From Phorcus lineatus (Eukaryota; Mollusca; Gastropoda; Trochida; Trochidae): a DNA stretch of 64,000 nucleotides. The notes beneath the pieces are model-generated. The model was not told the origin of the DNA, did no database searches, and saw only the letters and a list, made by a program, of their open reading frames with translations. Shown here one piece after another: positions 49,561 through 63,880 of the stretch. Within the stretch, counting starts at the first letter, position 1; each line of letters opens with the position of its first letter. The DNA lies in contig OV121091.1 of the NCBI GenBank assembly GCA_921293015.1, positions 6,539,755 to 6,603,754 on the forward strand, in the 5' to 3' direction. Position numbers and translations under genes: made by a program.

Positions 49561-51512
49561 TAATTAAACTAGCACTGTACACATTTCGGTATGTTGAATA
49601 TGCATATTGAAAGTCATGTCTTCTTTTGATCGCTTAGCAAACATGTACTGGAAATAAACATATGATGACCGAAATGTTCCGGGGTAAAATAATACGGCGA
49701 TGGCCCGGCCATAAGGAGCCCATTATAGAGATATAAGTGGACAGGCTGTTTATGTAATACAAACCAACAATTTGTTTTCACTGCGGATTTTGCCTTTCTT
49801 CTTGGACAATGGTTGTTTAAGGATGAAAATGCAGACTTTTACTAAGTAATAACACCGAAAGAATGTTTTAAACAGTAGAATGCAGTTATCTTTAACGCTG
49901 CACAGTACGCAACATTCGACTCCTGGTTTTCTAGCGATATCGCCGTTTGTTGTTCGAAGGCTTTTCAAGGTATTGACGCTAAACTGTTTTTAAATGAAAT
50001 ACTTTGAAATATTTTCCTTTGTGAGGTGAAGTCCAGGTCTTTTCTTAACTGGTCGACAAGCGTAAGATAATATGTGCGCTATTGGGGAGCATTCATAGTT
50101 TAACAGATTAACGGGACACTTGAGAATATGGTGAAACGTTGATTCTAACACTCTAAAGAGACAGATATTTCACTCGGTGTGACGACGTCATTTTAAGAAG
50201 TAGTTTAATATTTTAAGGTTTGTGTTGGTGTTTTCTCTTATGTAAGAAGTCAATTAATTTCGAAAGAAGTCTTGTCATCTGGACCCAATAACGTCGATTT
50301 TTGATAATTGGGTTTAATCAATGGTTTCTCAGAAAACTTAGTATATATCCTAAAAAGTAGATGCCATTTTGCAGTGATATCGCTATAAACGGAAAGTGCT
50401 TCAAATCGTCGTTTCTTGTATTCATTTTACAATTCTCTTCTATGAAAAAAAATAATTTAAGCTTGAATAATAACTGAATAAAATTGGTTTTGAGCTTTAT
50501 CAAAAGATTGCATAGTCAAATGTCATTACAGATATATGTTGTAGAAAACAATCGAATTGATTTTAGTGGCATCATTCATTACCATAGGATCATCATAATA
50601 CCATTTAGTTTTGCATTCTTCGGACGTTTTGATATTTAATAATGGCATGGGTATCTGTTTCATACATTTCTTGTAAAATTCTTGATCGTTATCACTTCCT
50701 ATAAAACAACCGGTAAAGTTTTGATTTTTAAAAAATTGAATAAAAATGACCACATCGTGGTGTTAGTATGCTATCCAATGTTCAGTATATCATATTGTTC
50801 AAATTTAAATCAATGTCAGATTGGACTGCAAATAGCTGAGAATGGACTAATTTCTCCTGAGTGAAGGTAACGTTATACTAACTATCGGTAGCTATACTGA
50901 GATGTGAATTTCAAATTCAGCCTTTCCTAGATCAAGTTCATCTAATAGTTCCAAAGTTTATAAAAATACATACAAGTTGTTGAAGAAATTACTTTTTCTT
51001 TATTCACTCGGAAACATTACTGATCTCACTAGATAAATGGTGTTGAATTGAATAATTCTCTGTCTATTCCTCAGTAAATATATTTCATTAATATATGGTA
51101 GCTGGGATGTTTGAGCTGTAATGTTCACGCGTGTGTGTGTATATATATAAGGCATGTATATATATAATATAGTATGTATCGTGTTCCCTTTTCTAATCGT
51201 TTTACACTGGATGGATTTTACCGGAAGATAGTATACATTTTATTCCTTTAATCATATCACTTTTGTTCCTATCAATGTGAGACAGAACACATATATCATT
51301 CATTTTAAATCGAAATATACACATAAAATAATTAGATAAGAAAAACGCATGACGTACGTATATAAACACTACTTTAATAATCATTTGAGAATAAAGACAA
51401 ATGCGTCCCAACACTTCATTGTAGGAACAGATCGGTTCACTAACAATCAATCTTGTGAAGACGACGTTCCAACATGCGATCTCCGAGGCATGGGGACTGG
51501 AGTGTTCGAGGA

Positions 51513-51533
51513 AATGGGGTTAATAACCCCATT
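51513..51533. repeat. Perfect 10-bp-arm palindrome
   Basis: AATGGGGTTA at 51513-51522, one base, then TAACCCCATT at 51524-51533. It lies in a slightly GC-richer piece (51460-51540) of hedgehog intron 1. It could be a dimeric factor site or chance. Confidence 0.6.
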
Positions 51534-52972
51534 AGTAAATGTACGCCTTAAATGCATAGCGTAAAACATTCCATTTGAAAATATTTGTTTAAAATATCAT
51601 TTTGATGAGCATTAAAAGAATAACCGACAAATCAGAATTAATTCCCTTAAAGGGGTCATTACACTTGAAATCGGTTCTCTATAAATCGTAGCAGTCAATT
51701 AATAAAAGAGACGTTTAACGGAGTTATACGCAAGCATCAGTTTGGATGATAGTTGATTTACACCACGCTTACACCGAGACGGTATTGATGCGTCGAGCAA
51801 CAGGCGGCTCGATATGAATTAGTTCCTCTGCTTAACTGTTACCATTCTTGGCAGAGGTGTCGTAAAAACCATCCTCTCTACTGCTTTAAGCCACAATCAT
51901 TTTTCGTCTCGTCTGTGTCACAGTGTATGTCATTTTGTTGAAGAAAACTTGTCTCAACCAAACACTCTCCAAAAATGGATTTTTGTGAATTTCGAAAAAT
52001 ATTTTGACAGAAAGTGATAAGAAGAAAATGAAAATAAGGAGAGAGGAAATGCTGTCTGGTTGTTAAATATGACAAAATGTTCCTATACCTTAGTGTTGAT
52101 AAGACATTAAATGTAACTGGATTAATTATTATTACTTATAACTTATCATTAATCATGATTAATGAACAAAATATGTCATGTAAGAGTATTCTTTTTTAAA
52201 CCATGACCTTTATTTTGAAATAACTAACTTTTAAAAAACTTTTTAAAAAATATTTTAATGATATGCCTCACAATTGATGGTTTGTTCATAGTGCGGTTAG
52301 GTCAACGGAGATAGGTGATTCTTTTACGTCTGGGGAAAAAGGAAACCGTTGAAATGATTCCTGTGTGAAATGAACTGGAAGTGTTGTCGATGGGAACACG
52401 TGTTGAATTACTTAAGTAACTTGTCAAGTTTCAGCATGTTTTCCATGATAGAACAAAACTATTCACTTTAAATTTTCTCGGGTTTTGAGACGATTTGTGG
52501 ACTGTGGAATAAAATGTCGAAAATAAAAGATGAGAAACTTTAATTCAATTTATGTAGGGACTTCAGAGAAGGTAAACTAAAGAACATGAATTTATTTTAT
52601 GATAGATATTCCATCATTTGAAATATCTGGTCTTATGTTAGTATTGGGAAAGAATAAACATTAATAACATGATATCATAAATAAATAAATAAATTTCATA
52701 GATAATCATTAATAGTACAACTTACTACAAAGTGATAAGTTTAATTTGAATACATTTGTAAATGCATGTTGGTAGCACTTGGTTGAAATCATATGATTTA
52801 TTTCTATGCATTTAAGTACTTTTAATGGATCCTTTTCTTTTCTGGAATTTTTGCAGTGGGCTTTTAACATTTTAATGCGTTTCGTAAATATTCGAAAGTC
52901 TTTTGACGTATTTACAGCAATTGACTGATCAAGCAATTTAAATAGTTTGACATATATTATTATGTAAACGTG

Positions 52973-53120
52973 TAATAATAATAATAATACTTTATTACCC
53001 AGAAAGGAATTCAGTTTGTATCATTACAGAGCTTGAACATACAGGAACAAATGTTACATGTGATACTTAAACAAACACATTATATTAATTCAAAGATCAT
53101 TTAACAGACGAACGCTGAAA
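52973..53120 (-). mobile_element. 3' tail of a non-LTR-type retroposon, minus orientation
   Basis: On the minus strand, sequence ending CCTTTCTGGGTAATAAAGTA runs into TAT/ATT triplets (52973-52989 on the + strand is TAA repeats). An AATAAA-like signal followed by a trinucleotide microsatellite tail is typical of the 3' ends of CR1/L2-type LINEs and their SINE partners. No reverse-transcriptase coding is present, so this is a 5'-truncated copy; its left boundary (around 53100-53120) is estimated. Confidence 0.5.
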
Positions 53121-53475
53121 GGAATAAATGTATTTTACCTCTATTGGTTTTATAAATGTACATTGCATTTTATGTTAAAGTTTGTAAGAAAATGAAATAA
53201 CTATTTATGTTTAAAGTTAACGTAAATATATTTTCTTAGAGTGAAATAGGCAATATGATGTCAAAGATACAATCAATATAAAAAGTATATCTTTCATTTT
53301 ACACATGTTCCGGTTTTGCTGGATATAGAGAAGACTTATCACTGTATTAGTTCGATGTTTTTGACAATTTTGACATTAGGACATTCATCAGGTATAAAAA
53401 CCAGTCCCACATGTAGGCAAAATGAGTCGGGGTGGTTGAAGCTGTCAACAGCTGCACGGTTATTATGTGATGTGT

Positions 53476-53552
53476 CACCTGTGTGTTTACCTGTGATTAA
53501 TCAAGACTCAGCGTCTTGGGTCACCTGGGGCCCTTACCTGACCCTCAGGTAA
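53476..53552. promoter_or_regulatory. hh: Intronic E-box/ACCTG cluster
   Basis: CACCTG at 53476-53481 and 53522-53527, TTACCTG at 53487-53493 and 53534-53540, and CAGGTAA from 53546: five ACCTG-core motifs in 77 bp. TTAATCAAG at 53497-53505 follows the second by a few bases, as at 6473-6481 in the upstream cluster. The local sequence (53400-53560) is GC-richer than the rest of the intron. Candidate intronic enhancer; function inferred. Confidence 0.4.
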
Positions 53553-56500
53553 TCAGTCAGAAAAGCTAACGGGACTCTTCTATAGCCTGCAAACCATAAG
53601 TAATGGATTTCCACACGCAAATACTGCTAACACTCTCTGTGTCATTTCGTGTGTTATGTCCCTTGTGATTCAAAACTTAAAAATGTCCCCTTCTGTCTGT
53701 GGTAGTCTTAGTTGCTTTTTCGTTCATATTGTTCTTAACATCTTATACATTTTACGACGATGATACACTATTATTTTAGATATATGTTCTATAGTGTTTT
53801 GTCGTATCTTCCCGTATCGATGTTATGATTAAGTAAGAAACGAGCATTTCAAGTTTTGTCATTTTATGTGTTGTTCAATTCCATACTCTTATTCCCTTTA
53901 ATCATTATGGTGGTCATACCAACGAAATGATTTCCTTTTTGATTTGTGAATGACACACTGTTTGTTTTCTTCAAGTGTTTATGATTTCCTATATTTTTAT
54001 TAACTATTCCATATAAATTCGTTTTAAAATAATTTCTTTATCCAACATAGTAACTTCAAATTTCCACTCAAACTACAATATTTTTATATAGTATCTTAAA
54101 GTGAAATTGATTTATATTCTATGAATTTGTTTACATAATTCGTTGAATATATATTATCATTGAAGTATGTTTTAGGTTTTTATAATTTGCACTTATTTTT
54201 CAAGTTTTGTTTGTTTTAGTGTAACGAGATTTATAGCCGGTAAATGTTCAATTGGAACAAAGACTTTATAAGGTTAAGTTTCTGTACTGTGGCACAGTTA
54301 ACCTTCTGTGGACCTGAGAGGAATGAACTTCTTTAAAATGATGGTGGTGGTATTATACACCACGTTCCAATTACTTATTTCTTCCTTTACCTCACAATTA
54401 AACAGAATTTCTAAAATATGATTTTTAAAAAACAAAAAAAAGGATCATTTTGAATAGTAAAATACATGTAATTATCAACATATAACTAGAATGGAAAAGT
54501 TTAACATATTTTTTTCCCTAACGAAATACATTGAAAAGAAAGCAATTAAAAGCGATAAAATTCCACTGATGATATTTCAAGATTGATCTTTTTTATATGC
54601 AGAAATTTAAATTTACTTTGATGCGTTTGCCAATGTTTTCCACGATTGTGTAATTATGTGAATTATTGTATAGGTATTATAGTTTTCGTCACGTATACGG
54701 CCTGCATTTAGATATGATTGTGCAATCAAATGTACAAACTTTTCCTTCTGGCCATTTCAAAGTGCATGTTAGTTCAAAGTGTATTGTTCATTTTCAAAGT
54801 GTTTGCTTATAAGACCTGGAGCATACTTATATTTGGTATATTGTTGACTTCGCCACTATCTCAAGAGACAATTGCGCTTACTTGGTTAATTAATGACAGG
54901 TAGGTAAACTGTTTTCTGCTATAGATTGTTGTGTGTGTACTAATGACTATTATAATCATTATGATGAAATGATCTTAATACTACTCGAGTTAGATTTATG
55001 TCATTGCTAGACTAGATCCGAAATATTCGTAAAGTATTTGAAGTTAAAGTTTGTAAGCTATTTAGACTTACAAAATGCAAAGGGTAAATCAAACGAAAAA
55101 TCCGAATCAAATTCTTGATAGAAGACTTTCGTCTTGTAATATGAACTTTGAAACAGGGTGAAAACCTTATCATAAAGTAACTACCTTGCACAGGAAATAC
55201 AGAAATATTGCCTCCCGGAGAAACTGAATCATCAGAAACCTGAATAGCAATTTCACACGCTGCTTCCATTTATAAATAAAACCAAATGACCATTGCCGAA
55301 AGCCAAAGTTTATCCCTAAAAACGTCAAAATATTGATCGCCTTTCTGCTTTGCTGTTCGTGAACTATGTTCACTGATTGGGTATTGATGGAGAAATTATG
55401 TAACTGGAGGATTAGTCCCTGAAGCTTTCAATGGTGGCCAAATTGTTTTCTCTGCTTGTAACGCTTTTGACCATAGGTACGAATCTTTCTATAAGCAAGT
55501 CTTTGTCCCGGCAAATCTTGCTGAAACTTGAACCTGCTTTGGAAGCACGAACACACTAGTGTTACAATGGGTTTGACCTCTCTCTGAATGAAGGCTGACT
55601 GTTGTGGACGGTTTTTAATGACTGGTCAGCTAAAACTGGACACAGTCCGTGCTGTTGCTGACACTTCTGTGACAGTGCCACAATACAAGTGACCAATAAA
55701 GCTGACTCGTGAAAACTTTGTTCGTTCGTTTAAAACTGTTTTGTAGATTTAAAGCTTGTATGTCAATGAACTTTTAGAGTAGTGTATTTCAGTATCTGAG
55801 GCTTGTTTCGAAATATTACTTTAAAGATCATCATTGCCAAAAATTAAAAAAAACCTTGAAAATTGCTAAATCATAAATGTCCACATAGCTGTAGATCATT
55901 AAAAAGATGATGATGTTACTGAAAAGTCAAAGGTGGAATTCATGGTAAATTGTAAGCTGACGCTTCTAGTTATTTAGTGTCTCTGAGGTCCTTTTTTCAA
56001 ATTCACCATATACCATATCGGTTCCCACAATTTTCAAAAACTTCCTTTAGTTTTAAAACTTCGATGTCGAACATGTTCCTTGTTTAGGTGAACATGATAT
56101 GTTACATGACAAAAAAACTACGACAAGTTTGGTCAAGTTATAGACAATTCTTCCTCAAGGTTAGTAAACTAATCAAGACTTTCCACGTGAGCGTTCTCAT
56201 CGTAGCATTGTGTAGAGCCTTTGTTGTAAGTGTGACAGTAGTGAAAGGTAGGTAACGAGAGCCAGTCATAATGGGAACGTGATCGGAGTTACGACTAGAC
56301 CAACAGTATGTGTTGACCTTATTAGAACCGTTAACAAAGCAAGATTCGATTGACATCATTGTCTGTTCCTGCTAATGACATGTCCATTCAATGGTCACGT
56401 TTGCTCGCACATATCCCTTCAAGATGTCGTAATTTTCCAATTAACAATACTTCAAATGAAACTGATTCAAACTAGAATAATTGTTACTGAAATTTCCATG

Positions 56501-59500
56501 TGATGACAGTTTTAGTCTAAATGACCTTTAAAATGTCCCTGTTAAATTCGTTTAGATTGGAGATCATGGAGACGTCTAGCTAGCTGAATGTGGTGAAGTT
56601 TCCGTCTCTGATAAATATTCAAAATGTCATTTTAATTGAACATACTTTTTATTCATTTCAAATGTTTGTTGACACACAATGAATCTCAGTGAAACGTAAA
56701 GAATCTACGTGATGTAGCAACAAAAGGTGGCGTCTATTTACTTAAGACTTAAGTAACTTACATGTCTGTACATATTTTTTCATATAACATATATATTAAT
56801 TTAATCATTTCATGCTATCCCATTATAACAGCACTTGTAATCTGTCTGTCGGACATGAAACACGAATATGCATCGTTCTTGACCATCAGCAAGACTAAAC
56901 ATTTATAATGTCCTCCTCTCACATACCTTCATTCGAAAACCTTTCATCTGACATAACTATCGCGTTATTGCAGCTTGTTCAAAATAAAAAAAATGGATTA
57001 AAAAGGAATATTGACTGAGCTTGGATTATTTTAGATCGCTATTGAATTTATAGACTTAAAATTCGTTTCAACCTCTCTGTAACGGTTTCAGTTTGGTTGT
57101 TAGTTTTCATGTATGGCAGCTTTGCATTTTCTCATTATTTATGGCAGGGCATTGAACACAGGACCGAATAAACTAAACCAAATATGCATGTTTCTTTCTT
57201 GATTATCAATAACAGAAGCATTTTATGGTGTCCTAAACACAAATTGTGCCATGTTTCTATCGCGTACCCCTTGTCACGACGGAACACTAAACCGAATTAC
57301 TTCTCCGTCGTAATCCGTGTTTATGGCCACAGCTGCAGCGCCTGTAACTGCAGTATAATCTGAACTCAGCGCTCGTTACAGGGTAGGATGTTACAAGTGA
57401 CAGACAGTCAGACGAGTCAAGCTTACTTGACCTACAATCTACATCACTAAAATTTTACAATTTGCTTTTCAAAACTCCACATGACGTGTGCAGCGAATTG
57501 AAATGACGTTTCTGAAGTTGTAAAGTGCATATTGGAAAGTAGAAAACTGAGTAACACTGATACGTGTATTGATATAGATAAAGATATTTTGAAATGTATA
57601 CAAATAACCTCTTTTGCCCTAAAAGTCAATCTTTTTTTTTTTGCTTATCTAAAATTAACATGTATAAATGAAGATATAAATAATGCAATATTGCATGTTT
57701 AAGGTTATACACTGCAGTACAAGAAAATCACCGGAAGTACGATAACAAGTGGACAACTCTAATAGCTATCCATATGTTATAAGAACATTTAGTTCCACCA
57801 AAGTTTATACTTGTGCGAAGCAGTATGTATACAATGCGTTTTAAGGTGACAGCTAACAGCTTATTAATTCTTGATAAATGTAATAATTAAGAAACAATAT
57901 TCCAAACGAACATTGATATAATATAATATGTAACATCAGTTAAAATTGTTTATAAAGAAATAAGGTGCATTGATAGGTAATTTTGTTTCATTGCTTTAAT
58001 ATGTATCATAAATCACTCATAACGAGCATGTGACTACAGACTATTAGCAACACAGTCATAGAAGTGTGTAATCTTGCTTTCACAGCGAGTATTCAATGTC
58101 TCCGCTGTGCTGTGGGGGTTCACGGGCTGTGTAAATTTCTTATTCAAAAGAGGAAATTAGTGTTAGTCATATGACGACCTAGGAGATTCTACCCTTTCAA
58201 GGATCCACGTGATATAAGTACTCGCGGGAGACAAATCATGTTTATTCTTCCAGTGGGTTGACGTATTCTTGCAGTTTTACTTAAATGCATGGTTGATGAC
58301 AGGATAGAACATGTCTTGTTCCTGGTTCTGTATCGCTATGGAGTATCTATTTCGGTGTGAACCATTTGAATGATTTAGACGTATTTGAAAGTGCTTGAAG
58401 GCATTCTTAACATGATTGTTTATAATGTGTTAAAAAAGAAAGAAAAGAAAAGAAAAAGAACTTCAAGGCGTATATAAAGAATACAAATGTTGTCATACAT
58501 TGATGCGTTTGCTATATAATTATTTGGAATAATGTCATGATTGTTACAAAACTTTCTACGTTTTGCTTTTTATGTTAGGAATAACGTCATGTTTGTTAAA
58601 GGACGTTTTGTTTTAAAAAAAACTTAGTACTTTTTCCTTATGATATTATTTTGAATGATTGTATGATTGTAATTAATTTGTTTATTCATTTTTTCGAATA
58701 TAGTTTGATGAGTTTTAAAGATGTTTAGCTTTAATCTTATTTTATTCACCGATAAAAGAATTAGGTACACGTTCCCAAATCAAGATCATTTCTCCTTATT
58801 ATATGCATAGGTGAATGACATCTTACAATCATTAATTATAGATGTCTTACGTTTGTCACATAAAACAATTAAAATAACTACATAAAGAAGTAATACATAC
58901 GCTTGGAAATATAATCAGTATTGCCGTAAACTTTCAGAGAATTTAAATAGATTTTGAGAATTTGGTATCATATTCGTTGCATAAACCTTTGTACGTTTAT
59001 CATTTTGATAATTGATTCTCACAATTTTCTAAAGATATTCACATATACATATTCTGAAAGGAACTAAACCAGCTCTACAAAACCATTGTTGATTTGATAG
59101 CAGATGCAAAATAAGTTTCTTAGTGACCCTACAGCAAAATTCAAATCATGATAGTTAAAGGACTCCGTTATACCATCATTTCCTCGACTGAATATCGTGA
59201 TGTTCTCGATTCTCATACAATTTACATGCAGCTCTTACCATTAACGTTATGGATGTTCTTCAGATTAACCCGGGGAAGTAGTACTACTGAACTAAGAGTT
59301 AAATGTAAAATAATGCAAATCACACGAATGATGCAACCTCACGAAGCCATGGGTGCTAAAGTTCCGCTGTGTTAATCCTTCTCGTGCTTAAACGTTCATA
59401 GCTGTAAGACTGAGCCAACAACAGCTCGTTCTGTCTGCTTTCTGAACCCGCGTTTAAGTTCACCGACTGCAAAAAACTGAATGCGACAGTGCCGAAATGC

Positions 59501-60418
59501 TTCAAAATTTCCCCAGTGCCATTTGTACAAGGACTGCGGTGGATTTTTGGTGTGAATGTGAACAAGCGGGGATCATCGCATTTACCACAAGGATTTGCTT
59601 AGGAGCATGACGTTTAACTCGGATTGTTAAAAAGGTTGGCTGCAGTGCGAAATATGCATGTGAATGCCTGCTCTTCCATTTATTTCGTGACGTTCGCTTT
59701 CACGTCATGCTTTAATGAACCAAACTTTTGGATGTTAATCCTAATGTTTTACCATTCACATACTGAATTTTCCGAGGCTGAATTTAATGTTTGACCATTC
59801 TTAAAATTTCTATCATGTTCTTTAAAAGGACACATATTTTTTTGGGTCCGTGAACAAAATATATGTTAATGAATGAATAACTGCATTTCCTTTGTTGTCA
59901 ATGGTTTGCTATGCTGTGTGTTATTTATTACATTTTATACACTGAAACAGGGAGTTTTGATTTTGAAAACTTTTCCGACTCTGTGTAGGTAATTACATCG
60001 TAGTTATACTAATATGTCTAATGAAAGGCTGGGCGATATACTTATAGACTTCGAGGTCCCTTCCTAAGCGGAATATCCCATTGAAGAAGAGTGAATATAC
60101 GTCTTAGTTCGGGCTCAGCTATCTAGATTTTGCATCGATATAGACGGATAGGTGAACAAACTTTCTGGATGTATGTTTGTGCACAACGCTGGGTGAGGCG
60201 CTGTAAGAGACGAGGACGGTTATGGTTAGGATGTGAGGAATCCAACATGGCCAACCTCAGAAAGTATGCGTAGGAGGTCAATAACAACAAAAGTAGCACG
60301 TGGAATTTACGATGTGTATTTTGTGAGTCAACATTCTTGGTAGATATCTCTTTATGTCCTGTGCCGTGTCGAAGTTGTCTCTGTGCGTTCATTCACATGT
60401 TCGGTTCGTAAATTACAT

Positions 60419-60474
60419 GGATTCTTCATTCATTTATTCATCCATTCATTCATTCACGTTCTCCATTCATTCAA
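60419..60474 (+). repeat. ATTC tetranucleotide microsatellite
   Basis: Interrupted tandem ATTC/TTCA units over about 55 bp inside hedgehog intron 1. Confidence 0.85.
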
Positions 60475-63400
60475 CGTATCTTATTCATCGATATGATCTT
60501 TTTATACCATAAATTAAGTTTTTAAATTGTCATTTTTTGTCAATGTGATTTTTATCAAAATATTTCGTGAGCTGTATTGACGGAAAATGTAACGTCATTT
60601 AAATGACATGTCACTGTTACACACCAACGATTGTTGACGTTTCCTACATGACAAAAGTGGCAAAGGACTTTACTTATCAATATACCTATAGTCAGAATCC
60701 AGTGAAAACACATACCATTAGCGAATTCTTCCAATTTCTTCATTCATTCCATTTTCACGCACATGCATCAGATCTGAACGCTCTCTCATTGTATATTGAT
60801 TTGATATTTTATTCATCCGTTTAATCGTTCATAGCAGTCAGTTCAATGATGTATCTAAATTTTAACATTTAACTATCTCCTTTATTCATTACAATGTAAT
60901 ATTTCAATCATTTTCTAAAATTCAATATAATTTCTTTGGATTAATGACAGTTGGGAAAATAATTAGCAGTGAAATTATTTTTTGGTAATTAATAATTTTC
61001 ATTTCCTGAACCCCTTTGTCAAATAAAGCATTACATTCAAGATTATACATGTCTCATGAAGTTCACACGAAATGTTTTTATTTCTAAGCTTATTTAAATA
61101 AGAAACTAACAGATTTGGTCGAACTAACCAGCTGTGAAAATATTATTTATCGCTGGTCAAATATACATGTTTGAAGTGAATTGTATGTTTAAATGATCAC
61201 ACGCACAACAGATATAATTTTTTTAATCGTAAGAAAATAAAATCATAACTGTTTAGCGATATACAATCCATTACCATACACTTCTACAGCATGACCTCGA
61301 GGAATTAACGGGGATTCATTTTAGTGCAGACACTTTTAAAGGCTTATTGAGACTTAGACTGCAACAACTTGTTCACCCTGCATACCGCTGTTGTTAGAGA
61401 CGAGTAATCTTATAGACAATTGAACAACACTCGTCTAATTTAAAGCAAACACGGCTTGTAAATACATCCAGTTCAGGTCGACAAGAAATGGCTTTGTTAA
61501 AATAAGTTGTATGGAATGTCGTATGATCTACTCGACAAGAAAATCGACTTCCCTTGCAACATTTCTTTTAATAGAAATTACTTATAAATGAATTGAGCAT
61601 TTTAACGTAAATTTTAGAAAAAAACAAAATGACATTAAATTATGTCCATGAAAACGTTGTAGAAGGTAAGAACTATAGTTGTTCAATTTGATATTTGATA
61701 ATTTCGCTAAACGTAATGCTAAGAGTAATACAAGGGTTTGATTCTATCATTGATTCTACAAATGCCGTCTTATTAAGATATGTACAGAAGAATTGAAGCA
61801 ATAAATACTGTATCTGAGGAAGGCTGACTTTTCCCAAAGATTTCTCTAATATATTATTGAGTATACTATTTTCTCTATTTATGACTCTACATGACTACCC
61901 AAAGTTATCTTCATGGACAATAACTTATATCATTGGTGATATCTAAAGTAATGTTTTATAAAGAATAAGCAACGTTTTGTGAAAATGATTGATTTTAAAA
62001 AAGAAAAAGAATCCCTTTCCACTTGAAGACCTGACAATAACGTTATCATTTCCATCTCCAAACGTCCAAATCTTGATTTTATCTATAATTAAAATTTTTA
62101 ACTTAATATGACAAGAACATTTATAAATTTGAGGTTATATGTCAATAAGCAATATTGTCTTCTTTCTTGCACTACTCTCTTAAAATACTTAAACAGCTAA
62201 ATAACAAGAGCTCATTTCTACTACAACAATGTAGTTTAGATATGAATTTCAAATTGCTCGGTGTGATCCATCATAACTGTTTGAGTGGCACTCCCATCAG
62301 ACTTGACTCGCTCGCTGATAAGTATAAGTGTAAGTATAAGAATAAGTACCTTGTAAGTTCACCAATCTTTGAAATTATCGACCTTTGTATCCTCTCCCAA
62401 TATAGCTGTTTTTGTTTGTGCTTTGGGTTTATGTAAAGGTGAAATTGTGGGAATATTTATTTCAACTAGGGTGTAAATTATGCAATCGACCATTAACCGT
62501 AAGAAGTGAGACCTCTTTTTGGCAGTTTTGTGTCATATTTACGTTCATATATATTTTTATTGCAACTTATGTATGTGATATATTCTGCTTGTCTATATGT
62601 CTCGTCAGTTAAACAACAGTTTACAAATAAGTGTAGTGTACATAATGCATATAAAGAGAGGAATCACATATGTGATACGTATGTGACAAAATTCAATTCT
62701 TTATTCTAGGATAGGACATGTATTTAACTTCACTTATCCAGATTTGTAATTTCATGCAATGTGGTCAAATACTCGATTAGGGCAAAACTCTTGAACCACA
62801 ATATAGGAACATGGATTGGTGATATTCACGACAGACAAAACAAGTCTGCAAGGTATCGCATTACCAAACGTATAAACAGGTAAGGAGGCCCCATTCTAGA
62901 CCGATTTGTTTAGCATTAACATGCTTACGGAGAGATCGAAGATTCAATGCGCCAGGTTTACACTGAACGAGAAATATTTACCGGCGGACGAGAGTCAATA
63001 AGGGAGTATGCTTTTCGACGGACGAGAGAAATTGCAACTTTTCAAAGATTGTTGGCGGCTGGATAGAAACCACTATAGCTGGAATACCCGAGACGGCTTG
63101 TGTTACCTCTAAACACTCGGTCTTCGAGTGCTGCTTTCAAAAGTTGGCCGTTTATAAAACTAGCTCGGTCGTAGCCCGGTAGAGAAAGATTGTCAATAAT
63201 AAGTTTCTGCTCTTGACTCAGACGTATTATCCATTTTACTTAACTCTAAATTTCCCTCTAATGACTAGAAACCTGAGCTTTTTGGAATGTCGGTATCATT
63301 TGATTGGCTTAATCCTTTCTCGATATTGTTTGCAGTCGCTTGGACAAGGTTAGAATCAAAATTAGGGATTTATGGCTCAATAAACGAGCAGGAGGGGTCT

Positions 63401-63770
63401 GTTTCCTATTCCGTGGAATTTTACGTTAACAAGCGGCACTTTGCTTTGATCTTGTTTATCATGTTATTAAAACGTTCTTAAGACGGTTCAAGTAAGCATG
63501 CTTGGGATTCACGTGCAAATGACCAAGGTGCCTTTGAACTTTGACTGTACATCGAGATTTCATCGAATTCGTTTTATTAATAGAATTACGTTGACATTGT
63601 TAAGTTTGGAATTGTTGTCGTGGCAGATGTTTGTTGATATGTTGTTGTGTTCCATTGAAGAGACCGTGTATTTACAAAGTATATGGCCTTTACAAAAAAT
63701 GATGTGATTCGAAATGACATTGTTTATTGATGACATTTGAATTCAAGATAATAAAAGAAATACACATTAC

Positions 63771-63801
<31 letters not shown>

Positions 63802-63880
63802 TTATTTATGTCTCACCATTTGTACAACATTCGTTAAAATACAGAAGTTTAAGGTTATTAAAAGCACAAATGCCACCCAA
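63771..63880 (-). mobile_element. 3' tail of a retroposon ending in TAG/CTA repeats, minus orientation
   Basis: Ten perfect TAG triplets (63771-63800) are followed by TTTATTTATGTCTCACC and further unique sequence. Read on the minus strand this is an ACATAAATAAA signal followed by a CTA-triplet tail, the same architecture as at 52973 but a different family. No coding capacity seen; the left end of the element is not clear and it may extend to the window edge. Confidence 0.5.
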
